From assembly GCA_018830925.1 (NCBI GenBank), contig JAHJRK010000091.1, positions 1 to 5,151 on the forward strand: 5,151 nucleotides of DNA, read 5' to 3'. This document shows, piece by piece, positions 1 through 5,151 of the stretch. The notes beneath the pieces are model-generated. The model was not told the origin of the DNA and made no database searches. It worked only from the letters and a program-made list of their open reading frames with translations. Both the position numbers and the translations under genes were made by a program. Position 1 is the stretch's first letter. Every line of letters starts with the position of its first letter. The stretch is from Pseudomonadota bacterium. Lineage in GTDB: Bacteria; Desulfobacterota; Desulfobacteria; Desulfobacterales; RPRI01.

Positions 1-58
1 CAGTCTAATAGTCTTCAGCCTACAGACTAAAATTTATTATATAGATTCAACTGATTAT

Positions 59-64
59 AGGAGA
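59..64 (+). promoter_or_regulatory. Ribosome binding site of the small membrane-protein gene
   Basis: The sequence AGGAGA lies 8 bases before the ATG at 73. This is a near-consensus Shine-Dalgarno site at good spacing. It is the main reason to accept such a short reading frame as a gene and to fix its start at 73. An AT-rich stretch at 31-47 (with TATTAT and TATATA) could hold a -10 box, but no good -35 partner is visible. Confidence 0.5.
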
Positions 65-72
65 TTCACAAG

Positions 73-228
73 ATGGACATCAGCAGAAAATTAGGAGTTC
101 TGGTTTTTTGTGGCGTGCCTGCCATAATCGGGGGCGGGATAGTTTATGCTCTTTTCGGCAGTTATGTTCCCGTGCTTGTATATGAAGTATTCCTTTTATT
201 TGTTGCCGGCGCGTTTGTCAGCAAATAA
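73..228 (+). CDS. Small hypothetical membrane protein, 51 aa
   Basis: This frame runs from ATG at 73 to TAA at 226-228 and encodes 51 residues. I do not recognise a family. The protein begins with a short polar, positively charged stretch (MDISRK). Two hydrophobic segments follow, at about residues 8-29 (glycine-rich in the middle, GGGI at about 20-23) and about 32-49, joined by a short GSY turn, and it ends in SK. That pattern suggests a two-pass inner-membrane hairpin with both ends in the cytoplasm, or one long buried segment. No catalytic motif is visible, and there is one cysteine (residue 13). The upstream AGGAGA at 59-64 and an intrinsic terminator at 312-345 are consistent with a short transcript of its own or the last gene of an upstream operon. 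It is not obviously related to gyrA, which starts 677 bases later. Being short, it could be a chance frame, but the ribosome site and the uniformly hydrophobic composition argue for a real gene. Confidence 0.5.
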   Translation: MDISRKLGVLVFCGVPAIIGGGIVYALFGSYVPVLVYEVFLLFVAGAFVSK

Positions 229-237
229 AGAAGATTA

Positions 238-298
238 ATTTTGATGAACTCGTAAAAAGTCGAAATATGTTCACTCAATGAGCTTTTTGGGGACTTTT
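238..298 (+). repeat. Degraded copy of the TCGTAAAAAGTC dispersed repeat
   Basis: Bases 238-261 match bases 421-444 at 20 of 24 positions, including the shared core TCGTAAAAAGTC. The core's AAAAGTC (255-261) is mirrored by GACTTTT at 292-298, so this is probably a shortened or decayed version of the same inverted-repeat element, starting 9 bases after the stop of the small membrane-protein gene. The right end does not match the full element at 530-551 well, so the right boundary is uncertain. Confidence 0.55.
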
Positions 299-311
299 AA
301 ATCACTTCGCT

Positions 312-345
312 AAATCATCCGCCAGAATTATGGCGGATGATTTTT
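312..345 (+). terminator. Strong Rho-independent terminator
   Basis: A perfect 12-bp stem pairs 312-323 (AAATCATCCGCC) with 332-343 (GGCGGATGATTT). An A-T pair (324/331) extends it and leaves the loop GAATTA. The stem ends in five T (341-345). It lies 84 bases after the small membrane-protein gene and is the obvious transcription stop for it, so gyrA probably needs its own promoter further right. The reverse strand reads into AAAT/TTTA rather than a long T run, so termination in that direction would be weaker. Confidence 0.8.
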
Positions 346-424
346 AACACTCAGTGATTCAAAAATCTGTTTCCCAAAAATCCCAAATCCGTTCACATAT
401 AACTTTTTACGAGAGCGTCAATTT

Positions 425-551
425 TGACGGCTTCGTAAAAAGTCATTCTGTTGTGTTGCGCTTCATTCCTCAAGATTCAGGCGCCTTTCATAATGTACGC
501 CTCAGACGGATTACTTTGCCGTTTGAATTATGGCTTTTTACAAGTCCATCA
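425..551. repeat. 127-bp MITE-like element with terminal inverted repeats
   Basis: The left end (425-446) begins TGACGGCTTCGTAAAAAGTC. The reverse complement of the right end (530-551) begins TGATGGACTTGTAAAAAGCC. The two 22-base ends agree at 17 positions. The interior has a small hairpin, with AGGCG near 480 against CGCCT near 500. There is no coding capacity, so it would be a non-autonomous repeat or a REP/MITE-type structure moved by an enzyme encoded elsewhere. Related sequence occurs at 238-261 and, in the opposite orientation, at 5136-5151. I saw no clear target-site duplication. I recall similar TTCGTAAAAAGTC repeats from Desulfobacterota genomes, but that is memory and not a search. 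On the + strand its end is followed by seven T (555-561), so a transcript crossing it might also terminate. Confidence 0.65.
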
Positions 552-609
552 ATCTTTTTTTCTTATCAATAGTATCGTGAGTCAATGGCTTTATCGAATA
601 CCGCTTTTT

Positions 610-638
610 TTGCCGGTTTTAAATTCTGCAGGTAATAT
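610..638 (+). promoter_or_regulatory. Weak candidate sigma-70 promoter for gyrA operon
   Basis: TTGCCG at 610-615 and TAATAT at 633-638 are 17 bases apart, the ideal spacing for a sigma-70 promoter. Each box matches its consensus only partly (TTG of TTGACA; 4 of 6 for TATAAT). If it is real, transcription would start near 645 and give gyrA a leader of about 260 bases containing the whole repeat array at 697-853. Support is by pattern only, and other AT-rich stretches in this region could serve as well. Confidence 0.22.
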
Positions 639-649
639 GCTGTTATTAC
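632..649. promoter_or_regulatory. Small palindrome overlapping the candidate -10 box
   Basis: GTAATA (632-637) and TATTAC (644-649) are perfect inverted 6-mers separated by six bases. The size and symmetry fit a dimeric repressor site or a tiny hairpin, and it overlaps the candidate -10 box at 633-638. A 6-bp inverted repeat in AT-rich DNA can easily arise by chance, so this is only a pointer. Confidence 0.2.
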
Positions 650-696
650 GTTAAGCCGTTGGAATAAAATAACCGTACCGTTTAAATGGCAAGAAC

Positions 697-766
697 GGCA
701 TAAGGAGCCGTAAGCCGTGACTGGCATAAGGAGCCGTAAGCCTTGATAGGCATAAGGAGCCGTAAC
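697..766 (+). repeat. Three direct repeats with exact 26-bp period
   Basis: Units start at 697, 723 and 749, each exactly 26 bases apart. The first two share the identical 20 bases GGCATAAGGAGCCGTAAGCC and differ at 3 of the remaining 6. The third matches for 17 bases and then changes to CAAAATA, which is the part complementary to the inverted units further right. Every unit contains AAGGAG, which resembles a Shine-Dalgarno site. The array lies 140-209 bases before the gyrA start, probably inside its leader RNA. Confidence 0.85.
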
Positions 767-807
767 AAAATAGCCAGAAATGTAATTGTTATTTTGTAAC
801 GGCTCCT
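755..807. promoter_or_regulatory. Long hairpin in the gyrA leader
   Basis: Bases 755-772 (AGGAGCCGTAACAAAATA) pair with 790-807 (TATTTTGTAACGGCTCCT) at 17 of 18 positions, the exception being one A-A mismatch. A G-T wobble and a C-G pair (773-774 with 788-789) extend the stem and leave a 13-base loop. No T run follows, so it is not a standard terminator. It could protect mRNA, act as one state of a leader switch, be a protein-binding site, or be only the structural core of a mobile repeat. The second inverted unit (834-851) can pair with the same left arm at 16 of 18 positions, so two competing hairpins are possible. Confidence 0.6.
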
Positions 808-853
808 AACGAAATGGTTCAGAAAGTAACAGTTATTTCGTAACGGCTCCTAA
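775..853 (+). repeat. Two direct repeats inverted relative to the 26-bp array
   Basis: Two copies of about 35 bases, at 775-809 and 820-853, share CAGAAA at the left and an almost identical 22-base right part (GTTATTT, then C or T, then GTAACGGCTCCTAA). They differ by one missing base and a few substitutions, and their cores lie 44 bases apart. The core TAACGGCTCCT (797-807 and 841-851) is the reverse complement of the core in the 26-bp units apart from one base. The second copy ends 52 bases before the gyrA start codon. Confidence 0.8.
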
Positions 854-894
854 GCAGGAAGAAATTTCATTTTAATGATAGCAATAGAGTTAAT

Positions 895-898
895 AAGG
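895..898 (+). promoter_or_regulatory. Ribosome binding site of gyrA
   Basis: AAGG lies 7 bases before the ATG at 906 and 10 bases before a second in-frame ATG at 909. Both distances are usable, so the true start may be either. The two choices differ by a single methionine. The site is only a 4-base match, weaker than usual for a highly needed gene. Confidence 0.45.
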
Positions 899-905
899 TT
901 CTTTT

Positions 906-3332
906 ATGATGGAAGCTGAAAAAGTATCAGAGATTAACATCGAAACCGAAATGAAAAAGTCCTATCTCGATTACGCCATGAGCGTTATTATCGGGAGGGC
1001 TTTGCCGGATGTCCGGGATGGTCTTAAGCCTGTTCACCGCCGTGTTCTCTACGCAATGCGCGAGCTGAAGAACGACTGGAATAAACCGTATAAAAAATCG
1101 GCAAGGATTGTGGGTGATGTCATCGGCAAGTACCATCCGCACGGCGATACCGCTGTTTACGATACTATGGTGCGCATGGCGCAGAATTTTTCGTTAAGGT
1201 ACATGCTGGTTGACGGGCAGGGCAATTTCGGTTCGGTAGACGGAGATCCTCCCGCTGCGATGAGGTATACCGAAGTAAGGATGATGCGCCTTGCCCATGA
1301 AATGATGGAGGATATCGATAAGGAGACAGTTGGTTTTGTCCCGAACTATGATGAATCCCTTACCGAACCTTCAATTTTGCCCGCAAAAATTCCATGTCTT
1401 CTGATAAACGGATCTTCGGGAATCGCCGTCGGCATGGCAACAAGTATTCCTCCGCACAACCTGACCGAGGTTGCAGATGCTATAGCAGCTCTTATTGATA
1501 ATCCCGGTATTGCCTGTGAAGAGCTTATAAAAATAGTTCCCGGCCCTGATTTTCCCACAGCCGCAATTATCCATGGAAAGAGCGGAATATCGGAAGCCTA
1601 TTCCACCGGGAGAGGCAAAGTTAAAATACGGGCCCGGGTTAAGGTCGAAATTGATAAAAAGAATCAAAATGAGACCATCGTGGTTACCGAGCTTCCTTAT
1701 ATGGTCAACAAAGCCGTGCTTATAGTGAAGATTGCGGATATGATCCGTGATAAGCAGTTAGAGGGCATAAAATATATAAGGGACGAATCCGACAGGGATG
1801 GGATGCGGATTGCCATCGGACTAAAAAAAGACCAGGTAGCGAAGGTGGTGATAAACCAGCTTTACAAGCATACCCGTATGGAAAGCACCTTCGGAATCAT
1901 TTTCCTTGCCGTGGTAAACAACAGGCCGGAGATTCTTACATTAAAGGAGATACTAGAGTATTTTATCCTTCACCGGAAGGATATAATAGTAAAGCGGACA
2001 AGGTTCGATCTGAAAAAAGCCGAAGCGCGGGCCCATATACTCGAAGGTCTCAAGATAGCAATAGATAATATCGATGCCGTCATTTCATTGATCAAAAGTT
2101 CTAAATCTCCGGGAGATGCCAAAAACGGTCTTATATCAAAATTCAGCATGACGCCGATTCAGGCCCAGGCCGTTCTCGATATGCGCCTTCAAAGGCTTAC
2201 CGGCCTTGAGCGTGACAAAATTATTGATGAGTACAATTCTATTCTTAAAGATATCACCAGATTCAGGGAGATTCTTGCAAGTGAACAACTCATATTGAAT
2301 ATCATAAAAGATGAGCTTACTCAGATAAAAAATGAGTATGGTGATGCCCGCCGAACTGAAATTATAGAGGAGACAGAGGATATTTCCATTGAGGATATGA
2401 TAGTAGAAGAGGATATGGTTGTAACTGTTTCCAAAGACGGATATATCAAGAGAACTCCTGCAAGTGTTTATCAGGCCCAGGGCCGCGGAGGAAAGGGGAA
2501 AACGGCGATGGGCACCAAGGAGGAAGATTTCGTTGCGCACCTTTTTGTCGCTTCAACCCACCATACATTCCTCTTTTTTACAAATCAGGGGAAAGTATAC
2601 TGGTGCAAGGTATATGATATTCCGGAATCCGGACGGACAACCCGCGGAAAGGCTATCGTAAATCTCCTTAACTTTAATGAAGGTGAAAAGCTGACCACCA
2701 TTCTTGCCGTGAAGGCTTTTGAGCCAGGTTCTTATGTAATTATGGCAACCAAACAGGGGCAGGTTAAAAGGACTGATCTGATGGATTACAGCCGTCCCAG
2801 GGTGGGAGGAATCAAGGCGTTAAATCTTGGTGAAGCGGATGAGCTTATCGCGGCGCGGATTACGGACGGAACGCTTAATGTTTTTGTGTGTTCCGCAATG
2901 GGAAAATCTATCCGTTTCCACGAGTCGGATGTGCGTACAACCGGGCGTGTCGCAGGCGGAATGCGCGGAATGCGCCTGGCCGACGGCGACCGTATTGTGG
3001 GAATGGAAGTCCTGACTCACGGCCAGACACTCGTTGCTGTTACCGAAAACGGTTTCGGGAAAAGAACATCGATAGATGAATATCCCGTTCATAAAAGAGG
3101 GGGAAAGGGTGTCATAGGCATAAAAACAACTGAACGAAACGGACGGGTTGTTACAATACTTATTGTCGATGACGCGGATGACCTGATGCTTATGACCGAT
3201 ACGGGAAAAATAATACGCACTCCTATAAGCGGAATTTCTATTATCAGCCGAAATACCCAGGGCGTCAAGCTGATTAACAGGGATCCGACCGAAAAAGTTA
3301 TCGGCGCTGCGAGGCTTGTAGAAAAGGATTAA
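906..3332 (+). CDS. gyrA: DNA gyrase subunit A
   Basis: GyrA is the DNA breakage-reunion subunit of gyrase. With GyrB it forms the A2B2 enzyme that introduces negative supercoils using ATP. The 808 residues cover the whole family. The winged-helix breakage region has the quinolone-region motif HPHGDT at 77-82, with aspartate 86. The active-site tyrosine is Y121 in AAMRYTE (E. coli Y122). The tower domain follows, then the coiled-coil gate with QAQAVLDMRLQRLTGLE at about 419-435. The C-terminal DNA-wrapping beta-pinwheel spans about 500-803. The GyrA box, which separates GyrA from ParC, is present as QGRGGKG at 525-531, with glycine where R or K is usual at the second place. A related RGGKG recurs at 731-735. 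The protein stops soon after the pinwheel and lacks the long acidic tail of E. coli GyrA (875 residues), so wrapping control may differ. Threonine 82 is at the E. coli S83 site, a natural state in several bacteria. The gene appears intact, with gpsA 12 bases downstream. gyrB is not in the window. Confidence 0.97.
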   Translation: MMEAEKVSEINIETEMKKSYLDYAMSVIIGRALPDVRDGLKPVHRRVLYAMRELKNDWNKPYKKSARIVGDVIGKYHPHGDTAVYDTMVRMAQNFSLRYMLVDGQGNFGSVDGDPPAAMRYTEVRMMRLAHEMMEDIDKETVGFVPNYDESLTEPSILPAKIPCLLINGSSGIAVGMATSIPPHNLTEVADAIAALIDNPGIACEELIKIVPGPDFPTAAIIHGKSGISEAYSTGRGKVKIRARVKVEIDKKNQNETIVVTELPYMVNKAVLIVKIADMIRDKQLEGIKYIRDESDRDGMRIAIGLKKDQVAKVVINQLYKHTRMESTFGIIFLAVVNNRPEILTLKEILEYFILHRKDIIVKRTRFDLKKAEARAHILEGLKIAIDNIDAVISLIKSSKSPGDAKNGLISKFSMTPIQAQAVLDMRLQRLTGLERDKIIDEYNSILKDITRFREILASEQLILNIIKDELTQIKNEYGDARRTEIIEETEDISIEDMIVEEDMVVTVSKDGYIKRTPASVYQAQGRGGKGKTAMGTKEEDFVAHLFVASTHHTFLFFTNQGKVYWCKVYDIPESGRTTRGKAIVNLLNFNEGEKLTTILAVKAFEPGSYVIMATKQGQVKRTDLMDYSRPRVGGIKALNLGEADELIAARITDGTLNVFVCSAMGKSIRFHESDVRTTGRVAGGMRGMRLADGDRIVGMEVLTHGQTLVAVTENGFGKRTSIDEYPVHKRGGKGVIGIKTTERNGRVVTILIVDDADDLMLMTDTGKIIRTPISGISIISRNTQGVKLINRDPTEKVIGAARLVEKD

Positions 3333-3344
3333 ACAGAATTTTAA

Positions 3345-4379
3345 ATGATTAACATAACGGATATAGACAAGGCCAGAATTGGTGTTATAGGCGCAGGGAG
3401 CTGGGGTACAGCTCTTGCGAATCTTCTTGCGGATAAAGGATTTAAAATAGACTTCTGGGTTTTTGAGAAAGAAGTGAAAGATCAGATTCTGGAAATAAGG
3501 GAAAACAAAGTTTTTCTTCCCGGCGTGAAGCTCTCTCCAAATCTTTTTCCTTCAAATGATATTAAGGATGTTGTTACAGGAAAGGACCTTGTTCTGATAG
3601 CTGTTCCATCCCATGTAATGCGCGAAACCGCAATGAAAATTTCGGGTTTGATAGAGAGGGATGCAATAATAGTATCAGCTTCAAAGGGGATAGAGAACAG
3701 CACATATCTAACCATGTCCGGCGTTCTTAAGGAATGTATTCATGTTATTCCGGAGGGAAACTTTACAGCCCTTTCAGGGCCGAGCTTTGCAAAGGAGGTT
3801 GCGAGAAAAGTTCCTACCGCCGTGACTGCGGCATCAAAGGATCCTGATGCAGCAGCATTTGTTCAGTCTGTTTTTGCCACTCCGTTTTTCAGGGTTTACA
3901 CTAACGATGATGTTACAGGCGTGGAACTGGGGGGCGCGGTTAAGAATGTTATTGCCATTGCCGCGGGTGTTATAGACGGCCTTGGTCTCGGATTAAATAC
4001 GAGAGCCGCTCTTATTACAAGGGGCCTGACCGAAATACGACGTCTGGGGGTGGCGCTTGGAGCTAACCCGAGAACTTTTACAGGTCTTGCCGGTATCGGT
4101 GATTTGCTTCTGACATGCACCGGGGACCTGAGCAGGAATCATACTGTCGGGAAAAAAATCGGGGAGGGCATGAAGTTAAAAGAGATCCTTTCCGAAATGC
4201 GCATGGTTGCGGAAGGAGTAAAGACCGCAAAGTCGGTCTACAATCTTTCTTTAAAACTTGGCATCGAGATGCCCATTTCCCATGAAATATACCGTATACT
4301 CTATGAAGATGTCTCTCCGAAAGAGGCCGTCCTCAGGCTTATGACAAGAGACCTTAAGCAGGAAATGGATGAGCAGTGA
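3345..4379 (+). CDS. gpsA: Glycerol-3-phosphate dehydrogenase [NAD(P)+]
   Basis: GpsA is a soluble enzyme that reduces dihydroxyacetone phosphate to sn-glycerol 3-phosphate with NAD(P)H and supplies the backbone for phospholipids. The 344 residues are of typical length. The Rossmann nucleotide site IGAGSWGTALA is at about 15-25 (glycines 16, 18, 21). Other family motifs are VPSH at 87-90, SASKGIE at 111-117 and SGPSFAKEV at 144-152. GGAVKN at 196-201 contains the likely catalytic lysine K200. GLAGIGDLLLTCTG at 247-260, followed by SRN (263-265), contributes to binding the phosphate substrate, and VAEGVKTA lies at 288-295. The ATG at 3345 is the only sensible start, because no other common start codon precedes the Rossmann motif. 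A purine-rich AAAGGA lies 16 bases upstream, inside the end of gyrA, which is too far for a good ribosome site, so translation probably depends on coupling to gyrA. The gene is intact and overlaps radC by 11 bases. Confidence 0.97.
   Translation: MINITDIDKARIGVIGAGSWGTALANLLADKGFKIDFWVFEKEVKDQILEIRENKVFLPGVKLSPNLFPSNDIKDVVTGKDLVLIAVPSHVMRETAMKISGLIERDAIIVSASKGIENSTYLTMSGVLKECIHVIPEGNFTALSGPSFAKEVARKVPTAVTAASKDPDAAAFVQSVFATPFFRVYTNDDVTGVELGGAVKNVIAIAAGVIDGLGLGLNTRAALITRGLTEIRRLGVALGANPRTFTGLAGIGDLLLTCTGDLSRNHTVGKKIGEGMKLKEILSEMRMVAEGVKTAKSVYNLSLKLGIEMPISHEIYRILYEDVSPKEAVLRLMTRDLKQEMDEQ
4360..4363 (+). promoter_or_regulatory. Ribosome binding site of radC, inside gpsA
   Basis: AGGA lies 5 bases before the ATG at 4369 and within the last codons of gpsA. 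It selects 4369 over the nearby ATG at 4366, which is in the gpsA frame and encodes a GpsA methionine. The location implies that ribosomes finishing gpsA can restart on radC. Confidence 0.55.
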
Positions 4380-5127
4380 CAAAAAAAATAAGGCCGAAGG
4401 CCACAGAGAGAGACTTCGTGTCAAATTCATGTCATCAGGCCTCTCCGGTTTCCACGATTACGAAGTAATAGAATTTCTCCTGACCCTTGCCACCCCCAGA
4501 AGAGATTGCAAGGATGCAGCAAAGGCGGCATTGCAAAGATTTAAAACTCTACAGGGAGTTCTTGAGGCTTCACCCAATGAATTGTGCGAGATAGAGGGCA
4601 TAGGTCCGAAAAACCTCCTCGGGATAAAGCTTGTGCATGCCACTGCGAACCGGTATCTTGAAAAAAGATTGATAAATAAAGATCCTATAAACAACTCAAA
4701 GGAATTGTTTGAATACCTCAATCATGATCTGAGGGATAAAAATATAGAATGCTTCAAGGTAATATTTCTTGATTCCAAAAATAAAGTGATCAGGACTGAA
4801 ACACTCTTCCAGGGCTCGCTTACTTCAAGTTCGGTCTATCCGAGGGAAGTTGCGCGGGCCGCTCTTGATCATCACGCTGCTGCCCTGATATTTGCCCATA
4901 ATCATCCGTCAGGTGATCCGGCGCCATCTTCAGAAGATATATCCGTTACGCGGCAGCTTATTTTTGCCTGCAAGGTTATGGGCGTGACTGTTCATGAACA
5001 CCTTGTGATAGGAGATAATAAATATTACAGTTTTGCCGATAACGGATATATAGAAAAAGTCAACCGCGAGTTTGACATGCAGGTCAGGGAGCTTGGAGCC
5101 GGGAGCTTAAACCCGCAGGTAGATTGA
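4369..5127 (+). CDS. radC: RadC family JAMM/MPN+ domain protein
   Basis: This is a complete 252-residue RadC (UPF0758) protein. The N-terminal part has the family opening GHRERLR at 11-17, then a helix-hairpin-helix motif EIEGIGPKNLLGIK at about 74-87, expected to contact DNA. The C-terminal JAMM metalloprotease-like domain (about 113-228) shows all expected zinc-site residues: E144 in TETLFQGS, and H177 and H179 in HNHPSGDP followed ten residues later by D190. The metal centre therefore looks intact. The family's role is unsettled. It was named for DNA repair, but the original E. coli radC102 mutation was later assigned to recG, and RadC relatives are common on plasmids and islands. Here the gene is embedded in a housekeeping operon, which suggests a vertically inherited core copy. 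It starts inside gpsA (11-base overlap), a sign of translational coupling. No terminator is visible in the remaining 24 bases. Confidence 0.95.
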   Translation: MSSDKKNKAEGHRERLRVKFMSSGLSGFHDYEVIEFLLTLATPRRDCKDAAKAALQRFKTLQGVLEASPNELCEIEGIGPKNLLGIKLVHATANRYLEKRLINKDPINNSKELFEYLNHDLRDKNIECFKVIFLDSKNKVIRTETLFQGSLTSSSVYPREVARAALDHHAAALIFAHNHPSGDPAPSSEDISVTRQLIFACKVMGVTVHEHLVIGDNKYYSFADNGYIEKVNREFDMQVRELGAGSLNPQVD

Positions 5128-5135
5128 GCTATGGT

Positions 5136-5151
5136 TGACTCTTTACGAAGC
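5136..5151 (-). repeat. Partial copy of the dispersed repeat, opposite orientation, cut by window end
   Basis: TGACTCTTTACGAAGC is the reverse complement of bases 430-445 (GCTTCGTAAAAAGTCA) with one mismatch in 16. It begins 8 bases after the radC stop and continues beyond the window. It is probably one end of another inverted-repeat element like that at 425-551. Confidence 0.55.

Larger units (their letters stand above)
229..905. other. Long gene-free, repeat-rich region upstream of gyrA
   Basis: I see no convincing gene in these 677 bases. The open frames at 354-572 and 451-654 on the + strand run through a repeat element, lack a good ribosome site, and encode low-plausibility peptides. 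The stretch holds, in order, a degraded dispersed-repeat copy, an intrinsic terminator, a 127-bp inverted-repeat element, a weak candidate promoter with a palindrome, and a structured repeat array just before gyrA. Parts 346-420 and 552-609 show nothing I can name, apart from a run of seven T at 555-561 directly after the element. Confidence 0.75.

Noticed and set aside
9..29. Short hairpin TAGTCT / AGACTA at the left edge as a terminator
   Set aside because: It has only 6 bp with a 9-base loop, is AT-rich and is followed by AAAATTT instead of T. It is too weak to call.
354..654. Two overlapping + strand open frames (354-572, 72 aa, and 451-654, 67 aa)
   Set aside because: Both run through the 127-bp inverted-repeat element, have no good ribosome site and give peptides without domain features. 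They are best explained as chance frames.
755..807. Intrinsic terminator before gyrA
   Set aside because: The stem is strong but is followed by AACGAAATGG rather than a T run, so normal Rho-independent termination is not expected.
697..853. CRISPR array
   Set aside because: The 26-bp units are tandem with only 6-base variable parts, and the other two copies are inverted. There are no spacers of 30 or more bases, and no cas genes are in the window.
865..895. Sigma-70 promoter immediately before gyrA (TTTCAT with TTAATA)
   Set aside because: The boxes are 19 bases apart and match poorly, and the -10 box would overlap the ribosome site, leaving no leader.
2136..2540. 134-codon open frame on the - strand inside gyrA
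   Set aside because: It lies entirely opposite the conserved coiled-coil and GyrA-box coding sequence and has no plausible product. It is a shadow of gyrA.
906..3332. Topoisomerase IV subunit ParC instead of GyrA
   Set aside because: A GyrA-box motif (QGRGGKG) and a full beta-pinwheel are present, and the breakage region matches GyrA closely.

Overview
The window carries three complete housekeeping genes on the + strand, packed as a probable operon: gyrA (DNA gyrase subunit A, 906-3332), gpsA (NAD(P)-dependent glycerol-3-phosphate dehydrogenase, 3345-4379) and radC (RadC/JAMM-family protein, 4369-5127). The gyrA-gpsA gap is 12 bases and gpsA and radC overlap by 11 bases. A short probable membrane-protein gene (73-228) sits at the left edge. 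About 680 bases without a convincing gene (229-905) separate it from gyrA, and this stretch is unusually rich in repeats.

The window looks chromosomal and bacterial. The proteins, the moderate base composition and especially the dispersed repeat containing TTCGTAAAAAGTC recall Desulfobacterota (the former Deltaproteobacteria, e.g. Desulfobacterales). That is an inference from memory, not a search result.

Layout: 1-72 leader of the small gene; 73-228 two-segment small membrane protein; 238-298 degraded copy of the dispersed repeat; 312-345 strong intrinsic terminator; 425-551 a 127-bp element with 22-bp imperfect terminal inverted repeats; 552-696 low-information DNA with one weak candidate promoter and a small palindrome; 697-853 a structured array of three forward and two inverted copies of an 11-base core (AGGAGCCGTAA / TAACGGCTCCT), able to form a long hairpin in the gyrA leader; 906-5127 the gyrA-gpsA-radC block; 5136-5151 the start of another, oppositely oriented copy of the dispersed repeat, cut by the window end.

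The three operon genes have different jobs (DNA supercoiling, phospholipid precursor supply, and a poorly understood DNA-linked metalloprotein family). Their link is most simply shared transcription. No clearly novel multi-gene system is visible. The most interesting part is non-coding: the repeat array in front of gyrA and the MITE-like repeat copies on both sides of the operon.
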